In this document: one piece after another, positions 7,983 through 16,609 of the stretch
How positions within the stretch are numbered: the first letter of the stretch is position 1
Layout of the letters: every line of letters starts with the position of its first letter
Origin: Cytobacillus oceanisediminis
Lineage (GTDB): Bacteria > Bacillota > Bacilli > Bacillales > Cytobacillaceae
DNA: 64,000 bases
NCBI RefSeq assembly: GCF_007830235.1
Contig: NZ_VLKI01000014.1
Span: 1 to 64,000 of the forward strand
Direction of reading: 5' to 3'
Position numbers and translations under genes: made by a program
The notes under the pieces: generated by a model
Seen by the model: only the letters and a program-made list of their open reading frames with translations
Database searches by the model: none
What the model was told of the DNA's origin: nothing

Positions 7983-8384
7983 CTAACGGAGCCATTTAGT
8001 TGCTTTTATATCTGTTCCGGTTCCAGGATTGGAGTCAATTAAGAACTCATCCATTAACCGCTTGACACCTGGCAGGCCGGCTCCTAATCCCCCCGATGTT
8101 GAGAATCCATCTTCCATTACTTGGCGTAAATCATTTATTCCAGGGCCGCTGTCTACTGCAACTATACGCAATCCCGCTTTTCCGCCGTCATATATTTTTT
8201 CTATACAGATCTGTCCTTGTCCGGCGTATAAATAGATGTTCCGGGCAAGTTCACTAATGGCTGTAGTGATTCTAGCCTGGTCAACTGTACCAAAACCAAG
8301 CTCTTTAGCAACATTCCGCCCAAGCTGGCGGGCTGCAACGATGTCCCATTCGTTTATGATTTTAACGCAGGATTGGTTTTCCAT
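7983..8384 (-). CDS. rsbT: Switch kinase RsbT
   Basis: 133-residue GHKL kinase. N box (AISELARNIYLYA), G1 (VDSGPGI) and G2 (STSGGLGAGLPGVKRLMD) are all present. RsbT phosphorylates RsbS and RsbR in the stressosome under stress and is then released to activate RsbU. It follows rsbS by 4 bp in the operon. Confidence 0.98.
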   Translation of the reverse strand: MENQSCVKIINEWDIVAARQLGRNVAKELGFGTVDQARITTAISELARNIYLYAGQGQICIEKIYDGGKAGLRIVAVDSGPGINDLRQVMEDGFSTSGGLGAGLPGVKRLMDEFLIDSNPGTGTDIKATKWLR

Positions 8385-8388
8385 ACAG

Positions 8389-8751
8389 TTACTCCCCCAA
8401 TTCCTGTTGTAATTTCTCCAAACCTTTTTCTAAATCTAATGCAGTAAGGACATCATCTAACCCAATACCTAACTCAATCAGCGTAATAGCTACGGCAGGC
8501 TGTATCCCGGTAATGACTACTTTTGCACCCATCAGTTTGGACATATTTATTACGTCGCCTAAAACTTTAGCGATGAATGAATCAATAAAGTCAATGGATG
8601 TTAAATCAATCACGACTCCATTCGCACTTGTTTCATGAATTTTATGAAGCAAATCCTCCTGAAACTGAAGTGCAGTCTGGTCATCTAATTCCCATTGGAT
8701 GGAGACTAACAAACAATCGTTCAACTTTAAAATAGGAATTCGCACTCTCAC
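8389..8751 (-). CDS. rsbS: Stressosome scaffold RsbS
   Basis: 120-residue single STAS domain. The phosphorylated serine is in [10 protein letters not shown] (near 59). RsbS and RsbR build the stressosome core that sequesters RsbT. The start is GTG at 8751, overlapping the rsbRA stop in a GTGA. A second GTG two codons later is possible, but the longer form fits the known N-terminus of the family better. Confidence 0.97.
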   Translation of the reverse strand: MRVRIPILKLNDCLLVSIQWELDDQTALQFQEDLLHKIHETSANGVVIDLTSIDFIDSFIAKVLGDVINMSKLMGAKVVITGIQPAVAITLIELGIGLDDVLTALDLEKGLEKLQQELGE

Positions 8752-9581
8752 TCCGCTCCCTCCACATTCACAATTTTGCGGCTTGTTAACTCAAGTGCCG
8801 CTTCTACTCCCTTTTTAAGCGTGTTCTTTGTGGTGAACTGATTTAAATCGATGCCCAAGTTTACAATTGTTTGGGCAATTTCAGGCCGAATGCCTACAAG
8901 CATGCATTTAGCCCCGACAAGCCTTACAGCATCAGCAGCCTGAATGATATGATGGGCTACCATCGTATCGACAACCGGCACACCGGTAATATCAATGAGA
9001 ACCACTTCAGAACGGTGTTTAACAACTCCATTTAAAAGATTCTCCATGATCTGCTTTGCCCTCTCCGTATCAATCGTACCGACAAGCGGCATCACGGTAA
9101 TCCCTTCGAAAACAGGTATCAGAGGAGCTGAAAGTTCCTGCAGGGCGATCTTTTGCAGAGAAACCGTTCTTTCCCATGTGGTTGAATACATATTAACGAC
9201 TTCATTCACCATCGGGGTCATCCAGCTGTCAAATTCGTATACAATTTTCAACTGATTTTCTTTCGTAACAATCCCCGCATCTTGCATACCTTCAAATACA
9301 ATTTTCCCAAAGGTTTGCAATCCCTTTGTCACAAAACTAAGAGGCCAGCCTAAGCGGACAATTTTCTCAGAGAAATCACTTAGTTTTGAAGTGAATTCTT
9401 CATTTGAACTTTTTATATTTGAAATAATCAGGTCAATAAATTCCCTGCTCGTCCCAATAAATACCTGGTCAGAAACTACCTTGGTGACTCTTTCATCCGC
9501 ATTTTCCTTGGTGGCCTGAAGCCAGTCATTGAATATAGCGTCTTTATTATTTTGAATATAATTTAAAATTGTGGAATCCAT
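8748..9581 (-). CDS. rsbRA: Stressosome sensor RsbRA
   Basis: 277 residues: an N-terminal globin-like sensor domain (about 1-140), a linker helix ([20 protein letters not shown]) and a C-terminal STAS domain. The two threonines phosphorylated by RsbT in B. subtilis (T171, T205) correspond to T172 (GTIDTERA) and T206 (VVDTMVAHH). It is the first gene of the operon. A sigma-A-type promoter lies 54 bp upstream, and a second sigma-B-like promoter about 350 bp upstream (separate entries). Confidence 0.97.
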   Translation of the reverse strand: MDSTILNYIQNNKDAIFNDWLQATKENADERVTKVVSDQVFIGTSREFIDLIISNIKSSNEEFTSKLSDFSEKIVRLGWPLSFVTKGLQTFGKIVFEGMQDAGIVTKENQLKIVYEFDSWMTPMVNEVVNMYSTTWERTVSLQKIALQELSAPLIPVFEGITVMPLVGTIDTERAKQIMENLLNGVVKHRSEVVLIDITGVPVVDTMVAHHIIQAADAVRLVGAKCMLVGIRPEIAQTIVNLGIDLNQFTTKNTLKKGVEAALELTSRKIVNVEGAE

Positions 9582-9634
9582 TAGTTCCTCCCTATTTTAT
9601 CATATATCTATTATTAGCCTTCCAAATTCCCTTT

Positions 9635-9662
9635 ATTGTAAAGCAAACAAAAAATTTGTAAA
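9635..9662 (-). promoter_or_regulatory. Candidate sigma-A promoter of the rsb operon
   Basis: On the minus strand TTTACA (9662-9657) and TACAAT (9640-9635), each a 5/6 match, are separated by 16 bp. This fits the basal promoter expected ahead of rsbRA. Confidence 0.5.
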
Positions 9663-9930
9663 AAAATAAATAATACCCGTTCGATATACATCTATTTAAT
9701 GATAACAAGGGGTGCCAGTCAAATGATACCTATTATGATTCCCAAATAATACAACGTCGCATTTGTTATTTCGACAGTTTTTTATAAAAAACCTCTTTTC
9801 ATTCTGTAAATAGGATTAATTAAAGAACTGACTCTTGAAAAGCTAAACTGAATAACATGTGTATTCTTCCATTTAATTGGGTATATTTACACAATCCGAA
9901 CGGTTTTTAAAATATAAAAGACTTTCTTTT

Positions 9931-9955
9931 TTACCCTATTCCAAAAAGAGTAAAC
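9931..9955 (-). promoter_or_regulatory. Candidate second sigma-B promoter upstream of rsbRA
   Basis: On the minus strand GTTTAC (9955-9950) and GGGTAA (9936-9931) are 13 bp apart, close to the sigma-B consensus (GTTTAA, 12-15 bp, GGGTAT). It follows the ndoA terminator and points towards rsbRA. The 9582-9930 stretch between contains only ORFs of about 12 codons or fewer, plus a perfect AT-rich palindrome (AGTTTTTTATAAAAAACC, 9777-9794). Confidence 0.5.
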
Positions 9956-9970
9956 CTTTTTTGGCCAAAA

Positions 9971-10003
9971 ACAAAAAAAACGCCCTTTAGAAGAGCGTTT
10001 TTG
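9971..10003 (-). terminator. Terminator of ndoAI-ndoA
   Basis: The minus strand has AAAACGCTCTTCTAAAGGGCGTTTTTTTTG: a short GC stem with an A-run and a T-run on either side, directly behind the ndoA stop. The symmetry could let it act in both directions. Confidence 0.85.
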
Positions 10004-10354
10004 CTAAAATTCGATGAGGCCCAAGCTGATCTGCACGGCTTCATCCACTTTTTCCATCATTTCGTCATCGAGATGGGTTATTTTATCGGTTAAGCGTTGT
10101 TTATCAATTGTACGAATCTGTTCTAATAAGATGACCGAATCCCTTTCAAAACCATAACGCTTCGCATCAATTTCAACGTGAGTAGGCAGCTTAGCTTTTT
10201 GAATTTGAGCTGTGATTGCTGCAACAATTACTGTGGGACTAAACCGATTCCCGATGTCGTTTTGGATGACAAGCACTGGACGGACGCCGCCTTGTTCTGA
10301 ACCAACAACTGGGGATAGGTCTGCAAAATAAACGTCACCACGTTTGACAATCAA
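10004..10354 (-). CDS. ndoA: mRNA interferase EndoA (MazF family toxin)
   Basis: 116-residue MazF/PemK toxin. The family opening [20 protein letters not shown] and the conserved [12 protein letters not shown] are present. It cleaves mRNA at UACAU-type sites in B. subtilis and is held by the antitoxin encoded just upstream (4-bp gap). The position between alr and the rsb operon is the same as in B. subtilis. The terminator follows at once. Confidence 0.97.
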   Translation of the reverse strand: MIVKRGDVYFADLSPVVGSEQGGVRPVLVIQNDIGNRFSPTVIVAAITAQIQKAKLPTHVEIDAKRYGFERDSVILLEQIRTIDKQRLTDKITHLDDEMMEKVDEAVQISLGLIEF

Positions 10355-10358
10355 AGGA

Positions 10359-10640
10359 TTATCCTCCGCTTACTAGACGTTCAACTGTGTGTTCTGCCTC
10401 GTATTCCGCTTGAAATGCTTCAGATGCAATCGTCAAATTTATTTTCGCCATCTCCATATAGCCTCGTCTCATGGATTCGCGAATTTGTCTCTTTTTGCGT
10501 TCACGCAAATACATTTTGGTTGCCTGATAAATGAATTCGCTCCGGTTAACGTTTTCCTGCTTTGCAAATCCGTCTAACTCGGTTAAAAGATGTTGCGGTA
10601 ATTTTACCATTATCTCTGTTGTTGTGCTGGACTCAGACAC
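10359..10640 (-). CDS. ndoAI: Antitoxin EndoAI (MazE-like)
   Basis: 93 residues when started at GTG 10640, the same length as the B. subtilis protein. An N-terminal ribbon-helix-helix domain ([20 protein letters not shown]) is followed by the toxin-binding tail, which ends TVERLVSGG. Start: the ATG at 10646 is only 3 bp behind GGAGG, whereas the GTG is 9 bp behind it. The antitoxin probably also represses its own promoter at 10693-10720. Confidence 0.94.
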   Translation of the reverse strand: MSESSTTTEIMVKLPQHLLTELDGFAKQENVNRSEFIYQATKMYLRERKKRQIRESMRRGYMEMAKINLTIASEAFQAEYEAEHTVERLVSGG

Positions 10641-10692
10641 AAACATACACCTCCACCATCACTACACACCATTTTTATATCTACCATTTTCA

Positions 10693-10720
10693 ATATTACC
10701 ATTAATAACGCCTAATGCAA
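10693..10720 (-). promoter_or_regulatory. Promoter of ndoAI-ndoA
   Basis: On the minus strand TTGCAT (10720-10715), 16 bp, then TAATAT (10698-10693) preceded by TGG (extended -10). It lies about 50 bp ahead of the antitoxin start. Confidence 0.65.
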
Positions 10721-10779
10721 AGGGGGTTCTTTAATTCTTCTGTATTATCGGCCAAAAAAATAGCCTTTTATGCATTAAA

Positions 10780-10930
10780 TTAAGAAAAGCGTGAGGTACC
10801 CGCCTATCAGCGAAAACCACTCGAACCGATGAAGCCCCTCCTAAGAGCTACCGTTTTTAGTCATGCGATGACTATGCTACCCAGCTTGGAAGATAGACAG
10901 TTATTGAAGTTTGAAACCCCAACCTTCTTT
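10780..10930. other. Structured-looking non-coding segment between alr and ndoAI
   Basis: About 150 bp clearly richer in G+C than the flanking intergenic DNA, with several short inverted repeats (TAGTCATCGCATGACTA at 10858-10874; AGCTC..GGGCT) and repeated GGTA.C motifs. No credible ORF on either strand. It lies 3' of alr and 5' of ndoAI. It could be an alr 3' UTR structure or a small RNA; I do not recognise a known riboswitch family. Confidence 0.35.
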
Positions 10931-10941
10931 ATGTGCTTTCA

Positions 10942-12111
10942 TTATAGCAGATAATTGACTCCCCCGATAATATGGCCATCTCTTTTATATATGCGCGGAA
11001 CCCGCGAAGATACCATACAGGTAACTTCATAGTTGATTGTTTCAAGTTTTTGGGCGATTTCATCTACGGGGATTTTATCGCCGCCCTGCTCGCCAATCAG
11101 AGTAACCTGAGTTCCAACAGGCATTTCATGAGGAAGCTTAATCATGCATTGATCCATACATATTCTGCCAACAATCGGAACCCTTATACCCTCTGCAAGT
11201 ACTTCCTGCCCCTGAAGCTTTCGGATCCAGCCATCCGCATAACCAATCGGCAAAGTCGCGATCCATTCATCCTCACCGGCCTCATAAGTAGCGCCATAGC
11301 TAACCTTTTCACCTTTATGAAGCTTCTTGACATGGGAAATACGTGTATGAAGGGTAAAGGCTTCTTTCAGCGGAAAAGGAAGTTCAGTCTTCATTTCCAT
11401 TGAAGGAGCCAGCCCGTACATGCTGATCCCCATTCTGACAGCATTTAAATGGGCCTGGGGAAACCTAAGACCTGCAGCACTATTGCTGGAATGGACATAC
11501 TTCGGATCCTCCTCCATCCAGTCCGCCATCTCCTCAAATCGGCTTAACTGCTGTTCAAAATAAGCATTATCCAATGAGTCTGCTGTGGCAAAGTGGGTAA
11601 ATGCCCCTTCTATTAGAAAACGCTTGTCCCCTTTGATAACGCTCTCAATTTCCTGAAGCTCTTCCCGCCTGCGAATGCCCAGGCGTCCCATTCCTGTGTC
11701 AAACTTCAAGTGGATATGAAGTGTATTTACACTCTCGATATAACCTTTGGCAGCAGCAAGCCAATCCTTTTGGAAAACCGTAAGAGCAATATTCTCTTTG
11801 GCTGCATCACCCGCATTTTCCGGACGGCTTGCACCCATTACCAAAATTGGGGCTGCAATCTTTTTCTTTCTCAAAGCCATTGCCTCATCCAGTGTTGCAA
11901 CCGCAAGATAGGAAGCACCTGCATTCAATGCAACTTCAGCCACAGCGGCATCGCCATGCCCATAACCGTTTGCCTTCACAACAGCAATGACAATTGTGCC
12001 TTCCTCTACATGCTTTTTCATTGACTCTACATTATATGAAATATGGTCAAGATTTATCTCTGCCCATGTATCTCTGTATATTTTTGTTTGTTCACCCATT
12101 GATGTATTCAC
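10942..12111 (-). CDS. alr: Alanine racemase
   Basis: 389 residues. It is a PLP enzyme making D-alanine for peptidoglycan. The PLP lysine lies in [10 protein letters not shown] (about 44-53); the second catalytic tyrosine region VSYGATYEA and MDQCM are present. Start: GTG 12111 directly abuts AAAGGAC, so the ATG four codons on (12099) is an alternative. D-Ala is used by ddl and murF, encoded in this window. Upstream is a promoter with a perfect dyad in its spacer. Confidence 0.96.
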   Translation of the reverse strand: MNTSMGEQTKIYRDTWAEINLDHISYNVESMKKHVEEGTIVIAVVKANGYGHGDAAVAEVALNAGASYLAVATLDEAMALRKKKIAAPILVMGASRPENAGDAAKENIALTVFQKDWLAAAKGYIESVNTLHIHLKFDTGMGRLGIRRREELQEIESVIKGDKRFLIEGAFTHFATADSLDNAYFEQQLSRFEEMADWMEEDPKYVHSSNSAAGLRFPQAHLNAVRMGISMYGLAPSMEMKTELPFPLKEAFTLHTRISHVKKLHKGEKVSYGATYEAGEDEWIATLPIGYADGWIRKLQGQEVLAEGIRVPIVGRICMDQCMIKLPHEMPVGTQVTLIGEQGGDKIPVDEIAQKLETINYEVTCMVSSRVPRIYKRDGHIIGGVNYLL

Positions 12112-12146
12112 GTCCTTTAGCCAGTGCCATAATTCTGTACATGTCG

Positions 12147-12176
12147 ATTATTAAACTCCTCAGGAGTATTTGTCAA
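12147..12176 (-). promoter_or_regulatory. alr promoter with a palindrome in the spacer
   Basis: On the minus strand a perfect -35 (TTGACA, 12176-12171) and AATAAT (12152-12147) are 18 bp apart. Between them ACTCCT-G-AGGAGT (12167-12155) is a perfect 13-bp dyad, the usual position for a repressor site. It resembles no operator I know. Confidence 0.6.
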
Positions 12177-12270
12177 ATGAATTATTTGGCCATAAATTTG
12201 GAATTTCTTTTTTCTAACGCAAATCGGTAAGTGCCTATGATTTTAACAAACCCTGATATATGGCCTAGTG

Positions 12271-12377
12271 ACCGATATAACTGAAAAGTGACCGATAAAA
12301 TGAAATTTTGACCGATATATTTAAAAAGTGACCGATAAAAACAAAATCTGACCGATAAATCTTTAAAAGCGGCCGAT
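12271..12377 (-). repeat. 20-bp-periodic TATCGGTCA repeat array A
   Basis: Six copies of TGACCGATA (minus strand TATCGGTCA) begin at 12271, 12291, 12311, 12331, 12351 and about 12372. The period is exactly 20 bp for the first five; the last copy is shifted by one and degenerate. Spacers are AT-rich and alternate between two types. The array lies about 95 bp beyond the ydcC terminator and ahead of alr, read in the same direction as ydcC. A second array with the same unit and period is at 26224-26332. Confidence 0.9.
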
Positions 12378-12471
12378 AATATGTAAGGCGAAATGGAAAC
12401 AGCCTGAAAATCAATTTAATTCCCGGAAACTCAACCTGATTTTCAGCAAAAACAAATAAATGCTCTGGAAA

Positions 12472-12504
12472 CAACAATAAAACAGGCCCCTCTTGAGGAC
12501 CTGT
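12472..12504 (-). terminator. Terminator of ydcC
   Basis: The minus strand reads ACAGGTCCTC AA GAGGGGCCTGT followed by TTTATTGTTG, 14 bp behind the ydcC stop codon. Confidence 0.85.
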
Positions 12505-12517
12505 CTGAAGTAAGACC

Positions 12518-13531
12518 TTATTTCACCATGTCACCCTGTACGGAACGGGCAAGCATGGACATTTCTTCCGGAGATAAATCGTTGGAAGCAATTATATAAT
12601 CAACACCCTGGTATGTCCATGAAATGGTGTTGTCAGATAAAGCTCCAATTGTGAATCCAAGATCAACCGGTTCCCCTTTGACTGAAGTTACAGAGGATGA
12701 AGTTGGCATTACAGTTGCTTTTTCCTGTACAAGCGTGAAGGATTTCTCGCCATCATAGGTTAAAACAACCCGCTTGCCGTCTTCTGTTTTCATTTCCTTC
12801 TCATCGACTAAATTCACTCCGGCGATTTCCATTTGAGGATATTTAACCGAGAATTCCTGTTCTTCCACCTCTGCCATAACCGGTACTTCCAGCTGGGCAC
12901 CTGTCATGTTCTTCTGCATATCAAAGTCCTTTTTATCAAAGCTGGCATTAAACTTCACATTTGAAAATTCTACAGTTACAAGTGCTTTTTTATCCGGATC
13001 CATAACCTTAACGCTAACCGGTGACAAGTCCGACTTTTTCAAAGTAATTTCTTGCACAGGGAGAATTTGGTTATTCTGGTATCTTGTCTTCGTTTCAAAC
13101 ACATAATGATCTTTGGTAGCAGAGAATTTAGCTTCCTTATCCTCAATAATATCCTTTACTAGTGATTCATATAAATAAGCCTGGCTGCTGTTCTGCGGCC
13201 AATCACTCTGGAATCGGAAGCTTTTATTCAGCGCAGGAGTGAGGACAAATACGCCGTCATCGTTTCGCAGAATCATTTGGCTCTGGTCCTTTTGGGCATT
13301 TTTCAGGTTTACCCGGTAATAGGTTGGTTCCTTATGCCACACTTCAATATCATAGGTTTGCGGGTCAGTGCCCATCTGCAGGGTCATTTTGGCATCTGCC
13401 TTATACCCTTTAATGTCTTCCAGCTTATTGCCAAGCTCCTTTACAACATCGTCTTGTGATTTAGATCCACAGGCAGACAATGCAAAAACAACCATGAGCC
13501 CGGCAAGCAGCATTAACAACTTTTTCTTCAT
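12518..13531 (-). CDS. ydcC: Outer-membrane-lipoprotein-sorting-like lipoprotein YdcC
   Basis: 337-residue lipoprotein. Signal peptide MKKKLLMLLAGLMVVFALSAC with lipobox LSAC (Cys21), followed by a charged mature protein. The mature part has the LolA/LolB-type fold expected for the YdcC family. Its function in Gram-positive bacteria is not well established; B. subtilis ydcC is expressed during sporulation. It sits between acpS and alr as in B. subtilis. It ends in a terminator, and an upstream repeat element separates it from acpS. Confidence 0.9.
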   Translation of the reverse strand: MKKKLLMLLAGLMVVFALSACGSKSQDDVVKELGNKLEDIKGYKADAKMTLQMGTDPQTYDIEVWHKEPTYYRVNLKNAQKDQSQMILRNDDGVFVLTPALNKSFRFQSDWPQNSSQAYLYESLVKDIIEDKEAKFSATKDHYVFETKTRYQNNQILPVQEITLKKSDLSPVSVKVMDPDKKALVTVEFSNVKFNASFDKKDFDMQKNMTGAQLEVPVMAEVEEQEFSVKYPQMEIAGVNLVDEKEMKTEDGKRVVLTYDGEKSFTLVQEKATVMPTSSSVTSVKGEPVDLGFTIGALSDNTISWTYQGVDYIIASNDLSPEEMSMLARSVQGDMVK

Positions 13532-13663
13532 TCCTTCAGCCCCTTTGTCTCATTTCAGTGAGATCGGCCATTCCAATTGGCCTGTCTCTCCTATCGCACT
13601 ATGAATATATGAGACAACCTTAGGGAATATGCTAGGAGGAATGGCAAGCTTTTTGAATTTCTT

Positions 13664-13827
13664 GCCTCTGTCAAATTGCCTGTTAATTTCCGCTCCAGGC
13701 ACTCAGCTAACCGCGGGCGGCCCACGCTCCTGCGGGGTCTCCCTTTGACACGCTTCTCCCGCTGGAGTCTCGTGCCTTCCGCTCCAATCACCAGGGTGCC
13801 AAAATCAAAATGAGCTTTAACACAGCC
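13664..13827 (-). repeat. MITE-like intergenic element, copy 2
   Basis: The reverse complement starts GGCTGTGTTAAAGCTCATT and ends AACAGGCAATTTGACAGAGGC. It shares with copy 1 (4526-4708) the internal blocks GATTGGAGCGGAAGGC, GAGACTCCAGCGGGAGAAGCG and CCCCGCAGGAGCG. It stops 6 bp from the acpS stop codon. No coding capacity is apparent. Confidence 0.8.
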
Positions 13828-13833
13828 AATTTC

Positions 13834-14187
13834 TTAAGCTTCTTCTATCACCACCTGTGCGACGGCATACTCTCTGCTGTGGGAGATTGACAGATGGACC
13901 CCCTTTTTAAAAGGCTTCGAAATAAATGGCTTTCCCAGTTCATCCTTTTCAATTTCAATATCCTGAAAAGAAAGCTTCTCGCCAATCCCGGTTCCGACCG
14001 CTTTGGAGAAGGCCTCTTTCGCAGCAAACCTCCCGGCAAGATATTCGGCACGCCTTTTTTCTGGCAGGTTATTATACACAGCCATCTCCTTCGAAGTCAG
14101 AATCCGCTCAGAAAACCGCTCCTGCCTGGCTATTATTTTTCGTATACGTTCAAGCTCAGCAATATCTATCCCAATACCGGAAATCAT
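13834..14187 (-). CDS. acpS: Holo-[acyl-carrier-protein] synthase
   Basis: 117 residues, the usual size. GIGIDIAELERI at the N-terminus, the magnesium- and CoA-binding motif RFAAKEAFSKA (about 53-63) and SISHS near the C-terminus are typical. It transfers phosphopantetheine from CoA to apo-ACP. It is divergent from the rhomboid gene, as in B. subtilis. The 199-bp divergent region holds promoters for both but no clear boxes. Confidence 0.97.
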   Translation of the reverse strand: MISGIGIDIAELERIRKIIARQERFSERILTSKEMAVYNNLPEKRRAEYLAGRFAAKEAFSKAVGTGIGEKLSFQDIEIEKDELGKPFISKPFKKGVHLSISHSREYAVAQVVIEEA

Positions 14188-14386
14188 CTCTCATCTTCCT
14201 TCTAATTAGATTATTTGTTGCATAAAGAATACAGTAGATGCTTGGGTATGTACACACACAAAGACCGTACTGGCCTGTACAGACGCTTTACTCACATGAA
14301 CAAGGGTTATTGCATGCTGAAAACTGCCTTTTCAGGCTATGATGGAGATATAAGAACCTTTAAACCCAAAATAATGGAGGATACCT

Positions 14387-15112
14387 ATGTTTACGAGAAC
14401 GGAGAGCTTAAAAGAATTTATTCGCTTTTACCCTGTTGTTTCCGCCATCATTTTTATCCATATCTTACTCTATTTATTAACAGTCATTCCTATTTTCCCC
14501 AATGTACTGATATTTGAAAAACTCGCGGGAGTCAATCTATTTATCATCCAGGGTGAATATTGGCGCCTTTTCACCCCAATGATTTTGCACAGCGGATTTC
14601 CCCATGTTCTATTTAACAGCTTTTCTCTTGTTCTATTTGGTCCTGCCCTGGAACGGATACTCGGGAAAACAAAATTCATCTTTCTATATGTCACAGCCGG
14701 GGTGGCAGCGAACATCGCCACACTCCTTTTGGAACCTATGACATATATACATGTTGGTGCGAGCGGAGCTATATTTGGTTTATTCGGCTTCTTCGCGGCG
14801 ATTATTATCTTCCGGAAGGACCTCTTATCAAGGGAGAACTCGCAAATCATACTCACCATTACTGTAATTGGTGTGATCATGACCTTTTTGCAGCCAAACA
14901 TCAATGTAACAGCCCATATTTTCGGGCTAATTGCCGGGTTCCTGATCGGTGCAGCTTTCCTTTCGAAAGGACGTCCTTCTATGGCATCAGGAATACCGCG
15001 TCCAGGAAGAATATCCGGATTGCGCCCTTCTCTAAAAGGATTACCAGCTTCCAGACTCATCCTTTGGGGTGTGGTTTTGCTGCTGGCTATACTGGGGTTT
15101 CTTGCAAGGTAA
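14387..15112 (+). CDS. ydcA: Rhomboid family intramembrane serine protease (YdcA)
   Basis: 241 residues with about six membrane segments plus a C-terminal seventh. The catalytic serine is in VGASGAIFGLFGF (about 124-136) and the catalytic histidine in NVTAHIFGLIAGF; the WRL/TPMILHSGFPHVLFN loop before TM2 is typical. The substrate is unknown. ATG 14387 has GGAGG 8 bp upstream. It converges with ydbT on a shared bidirectional terminator. Confidence 0.93.
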   Translation: MFTRTESLKEFIRFYPVVSAIIFIHILLYLLTVIPIFPNVLIFEKLAGVNLFIIQGEYWRLFTPMILHSGFPHVLFNSFSLVLFGPALERILGKTKFIFLYVTAGVAANIATLLLEPMTYIHVGASGAIFGLFGFFAAIIIFRKDLLSRENSQIILTITVIGVIMTFLQPNINVTAHIFGLIAGFLIGAAFLSKGRPSMASGIPRPGRISGLRPSLKGLPASRLILWGVVLLLAILGFLAR

Positions 15113-15113
15113 T

Positions 15114-15136
15114 AAAAAAAGCGCTCATGGGCGCTT
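15114..15136. terminator. Bidirectional terminator between ydcA and ydbT
   Basis: AAAAAAAGCGC TCATGG GCGCTTTTCTTTTT directly after the rhomboid stop codon. The ydbT stop codon (15127-15125) lies in the hairpin loop. Confidence 0.85.
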
Positions 15137-16609
15137 TTCTTTTTGTAAAGGAGTATTTCCATTCAAGCCTGTATAGGAGTACCATTTATATATCGCATAT
15201 ACATCATTTCGATCAAGATCAAGCACCGTTCCGCCTGTTCCACCGGTCCCGGACATGGCCACCGCTTCAATGGTAGCCAGACTCCGCCTTTTCTGAAAGA
15301 AGCTTTCGCTCATCGTAAGAGACTGGATGCGATTTTTCCTCATAAATACAGTCGTCCTGACTATACCGCGATACCTGAGAGCAAGCTGATGTGAACTAAT
15401 ATCCCAGCCCGCATCTTTGTACTTAAGATACGACCAGACAATTGAAATGATCAGCAGTAGCAGAGAGAAGTATCCCCACGGCCTGAAAAAAATGATTGGG
15501 GCAATGGTAAACGGCATTACCACCAGAAGCCCCCTCCATATATACCTATTGAGTGCTCTTTTTGGAGCTTTGAAAAATCCTGGCTGGAGTTCATAATCAG
15601 GCAAATGGGATTTTAGCAATCCAGCTACCCTGCTTCTTTTAACAATGGGCAAAACCATGACGCGGGCGCTTTCACTATCTTCAAGGGAACCGCCAGCGCT
15701 TTCGATATAAACAGTGGCTAAACCAATCGGCTGCCTTATAAGATTCTCACTGATTTGAATCGCCTGGATGCGGTGCAGCGGAATGGTAATTTGCCTTTTC
15801 TCCAGTAAACCTCTGGTTATGATTAATTCCTTTTCTGTTTTTTTCAGTGTGAAGCCGGCATACTTTAACATCGTTCCTACAAGGGCGATAATCCACGCAA
15901 GTAAAAAGCCGATAAAGACAAGAATGCTCACAAAAATGATGCCGTTTGCCATAAACCCTTCCAGTCCGGCAAAAACTTTTTCATAAGGAATGATTTCTTC
16001 AAATTGAAAAATGAAAGCAAACACTGCCGAAATAACGACTCCCACTCCACCTGAGGTCGAAGCAAGAAGCAGCAGCTCTCCTGCTGAGATTTTATAAATG
16101 ACTTTCCGCCTTGTTGCTGCCGATTCTAATTCATTACGGTTTTCTGAGGGTTTATTTTTGGCCGACGAAAATGCCTGTTGAATATAATCAGCATCTTTCC
16201 TGGAAATAGCGGTCAGCACCGCTTCCGCATCTCCTGCACCGCTCGAACCAGCGGTTTCCACTTTCATCTTCACAAGCCCGAAAGGCCTCTGCAGCAGTCC
16301 TTCAGATAAGTCCAGACTTTGAATTCTTTCAAGCGGGATATACCTTTTCTTTCTGACTAAAATACCGTACTCAATCCGGAGCTCCCCTTCCTCCACCCTA
16401 TAGGTATATCTTAGCCAGGATAGGACTCCGATGATAAACACGGCTATAACAACTCCAGCAGTAATAACCAGCTGAAACACTTCGCCGTTTCCGCCCCTGC
16501 TTCCGAAAACCACAAAGATTAAAAACGGGACAATTAATTCCTTCAGTTGCTTAAGGAAATTGGCTACAGCAGATATGGGATGAAGCCTTTTCGGATTAGA
16601 CATCATCAT
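15125..16609 (-). CDS. ydbT: PH domain-containing membrane protein YdbT
   Basis: About 494 residues, with paired membrane helices and three repeated bacterial PH (bPH2, DUF304) domains, each with a motif like RKKRYIPLERIQSLDLSEG, KRQITIPLHRIQAIQISEN and FMRKNRIQSLTMSES. It forms an operon with ydbS, which has one such domain; in B. subtilis the pair has been linked to resistance to antimicrobial compounds. ATG 16609 follows AAGGG with 6 bp and overlaps the end of ydbS by 14 bp. Confidence 0.88.
   Translation of the reverse strand: MMMSNPKRLHPISAVANFLKQLKELIVPFLIFVVFGSRGGNGEVFQLVITAGVVIAVFIIGVLSWLRYTYRVEEGELRIEYGILVRKKRYIPLERIQSLDLSEGLLQRPFGLVKMKVETAGSSGAGDAEAVLTAISRKDADYIQQAFSSAKNKPSENRNELESAATRRKVIYKISAGELLLLASTSGGVGVVISAVFAFIFQFEEIIPYEKVFAGLEGFMANGIIFVSILVFIGFLLAWIIALVGTMLKYAGFTLKKTEKELIITRGLLEKRQITIPLHRIQAIQISENLIRQPIGLATVYIESAGGSLEDSESARVMVLPIVKRSRVAGLLKSHLPDYELQPGFFKAPKRALNRYIWRGLLVVMPFTIAPIIFFRPWGYFSLLLLIISIVWSYLKYKDAGWDISSHQLALRYRGIVRTTVFMRKNRIQSLTMSESFFQKRRSLATIEAVAMSGTGGTGGTVLDLDRNDVYAIYKWYSYTGLNGNTPLQKEKRP

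Noticed and set aside
9673-9678. Perfect sigma-B -10 (GGGTAT, minus strand) close to rsbRA
   Set aside because: No GTTT-like -35 box at 12-15 bp upstream.
12265-12477. 70-codon minus-strand ORF across array A
   Set aside because: Its peptide repeats (YRSDFVFIGHF) arise only because the 20-bp DNA repeat is read through in three frames. There is no ribosome site, and the equivalent ORF in array B has the same look.
14470-15162. 230-codon ORF antisense to the rhomboid gene
   Set aside because: The plus strand encodes a rhomboid protein with all catalytic motifs; the antisense peptide has no features.
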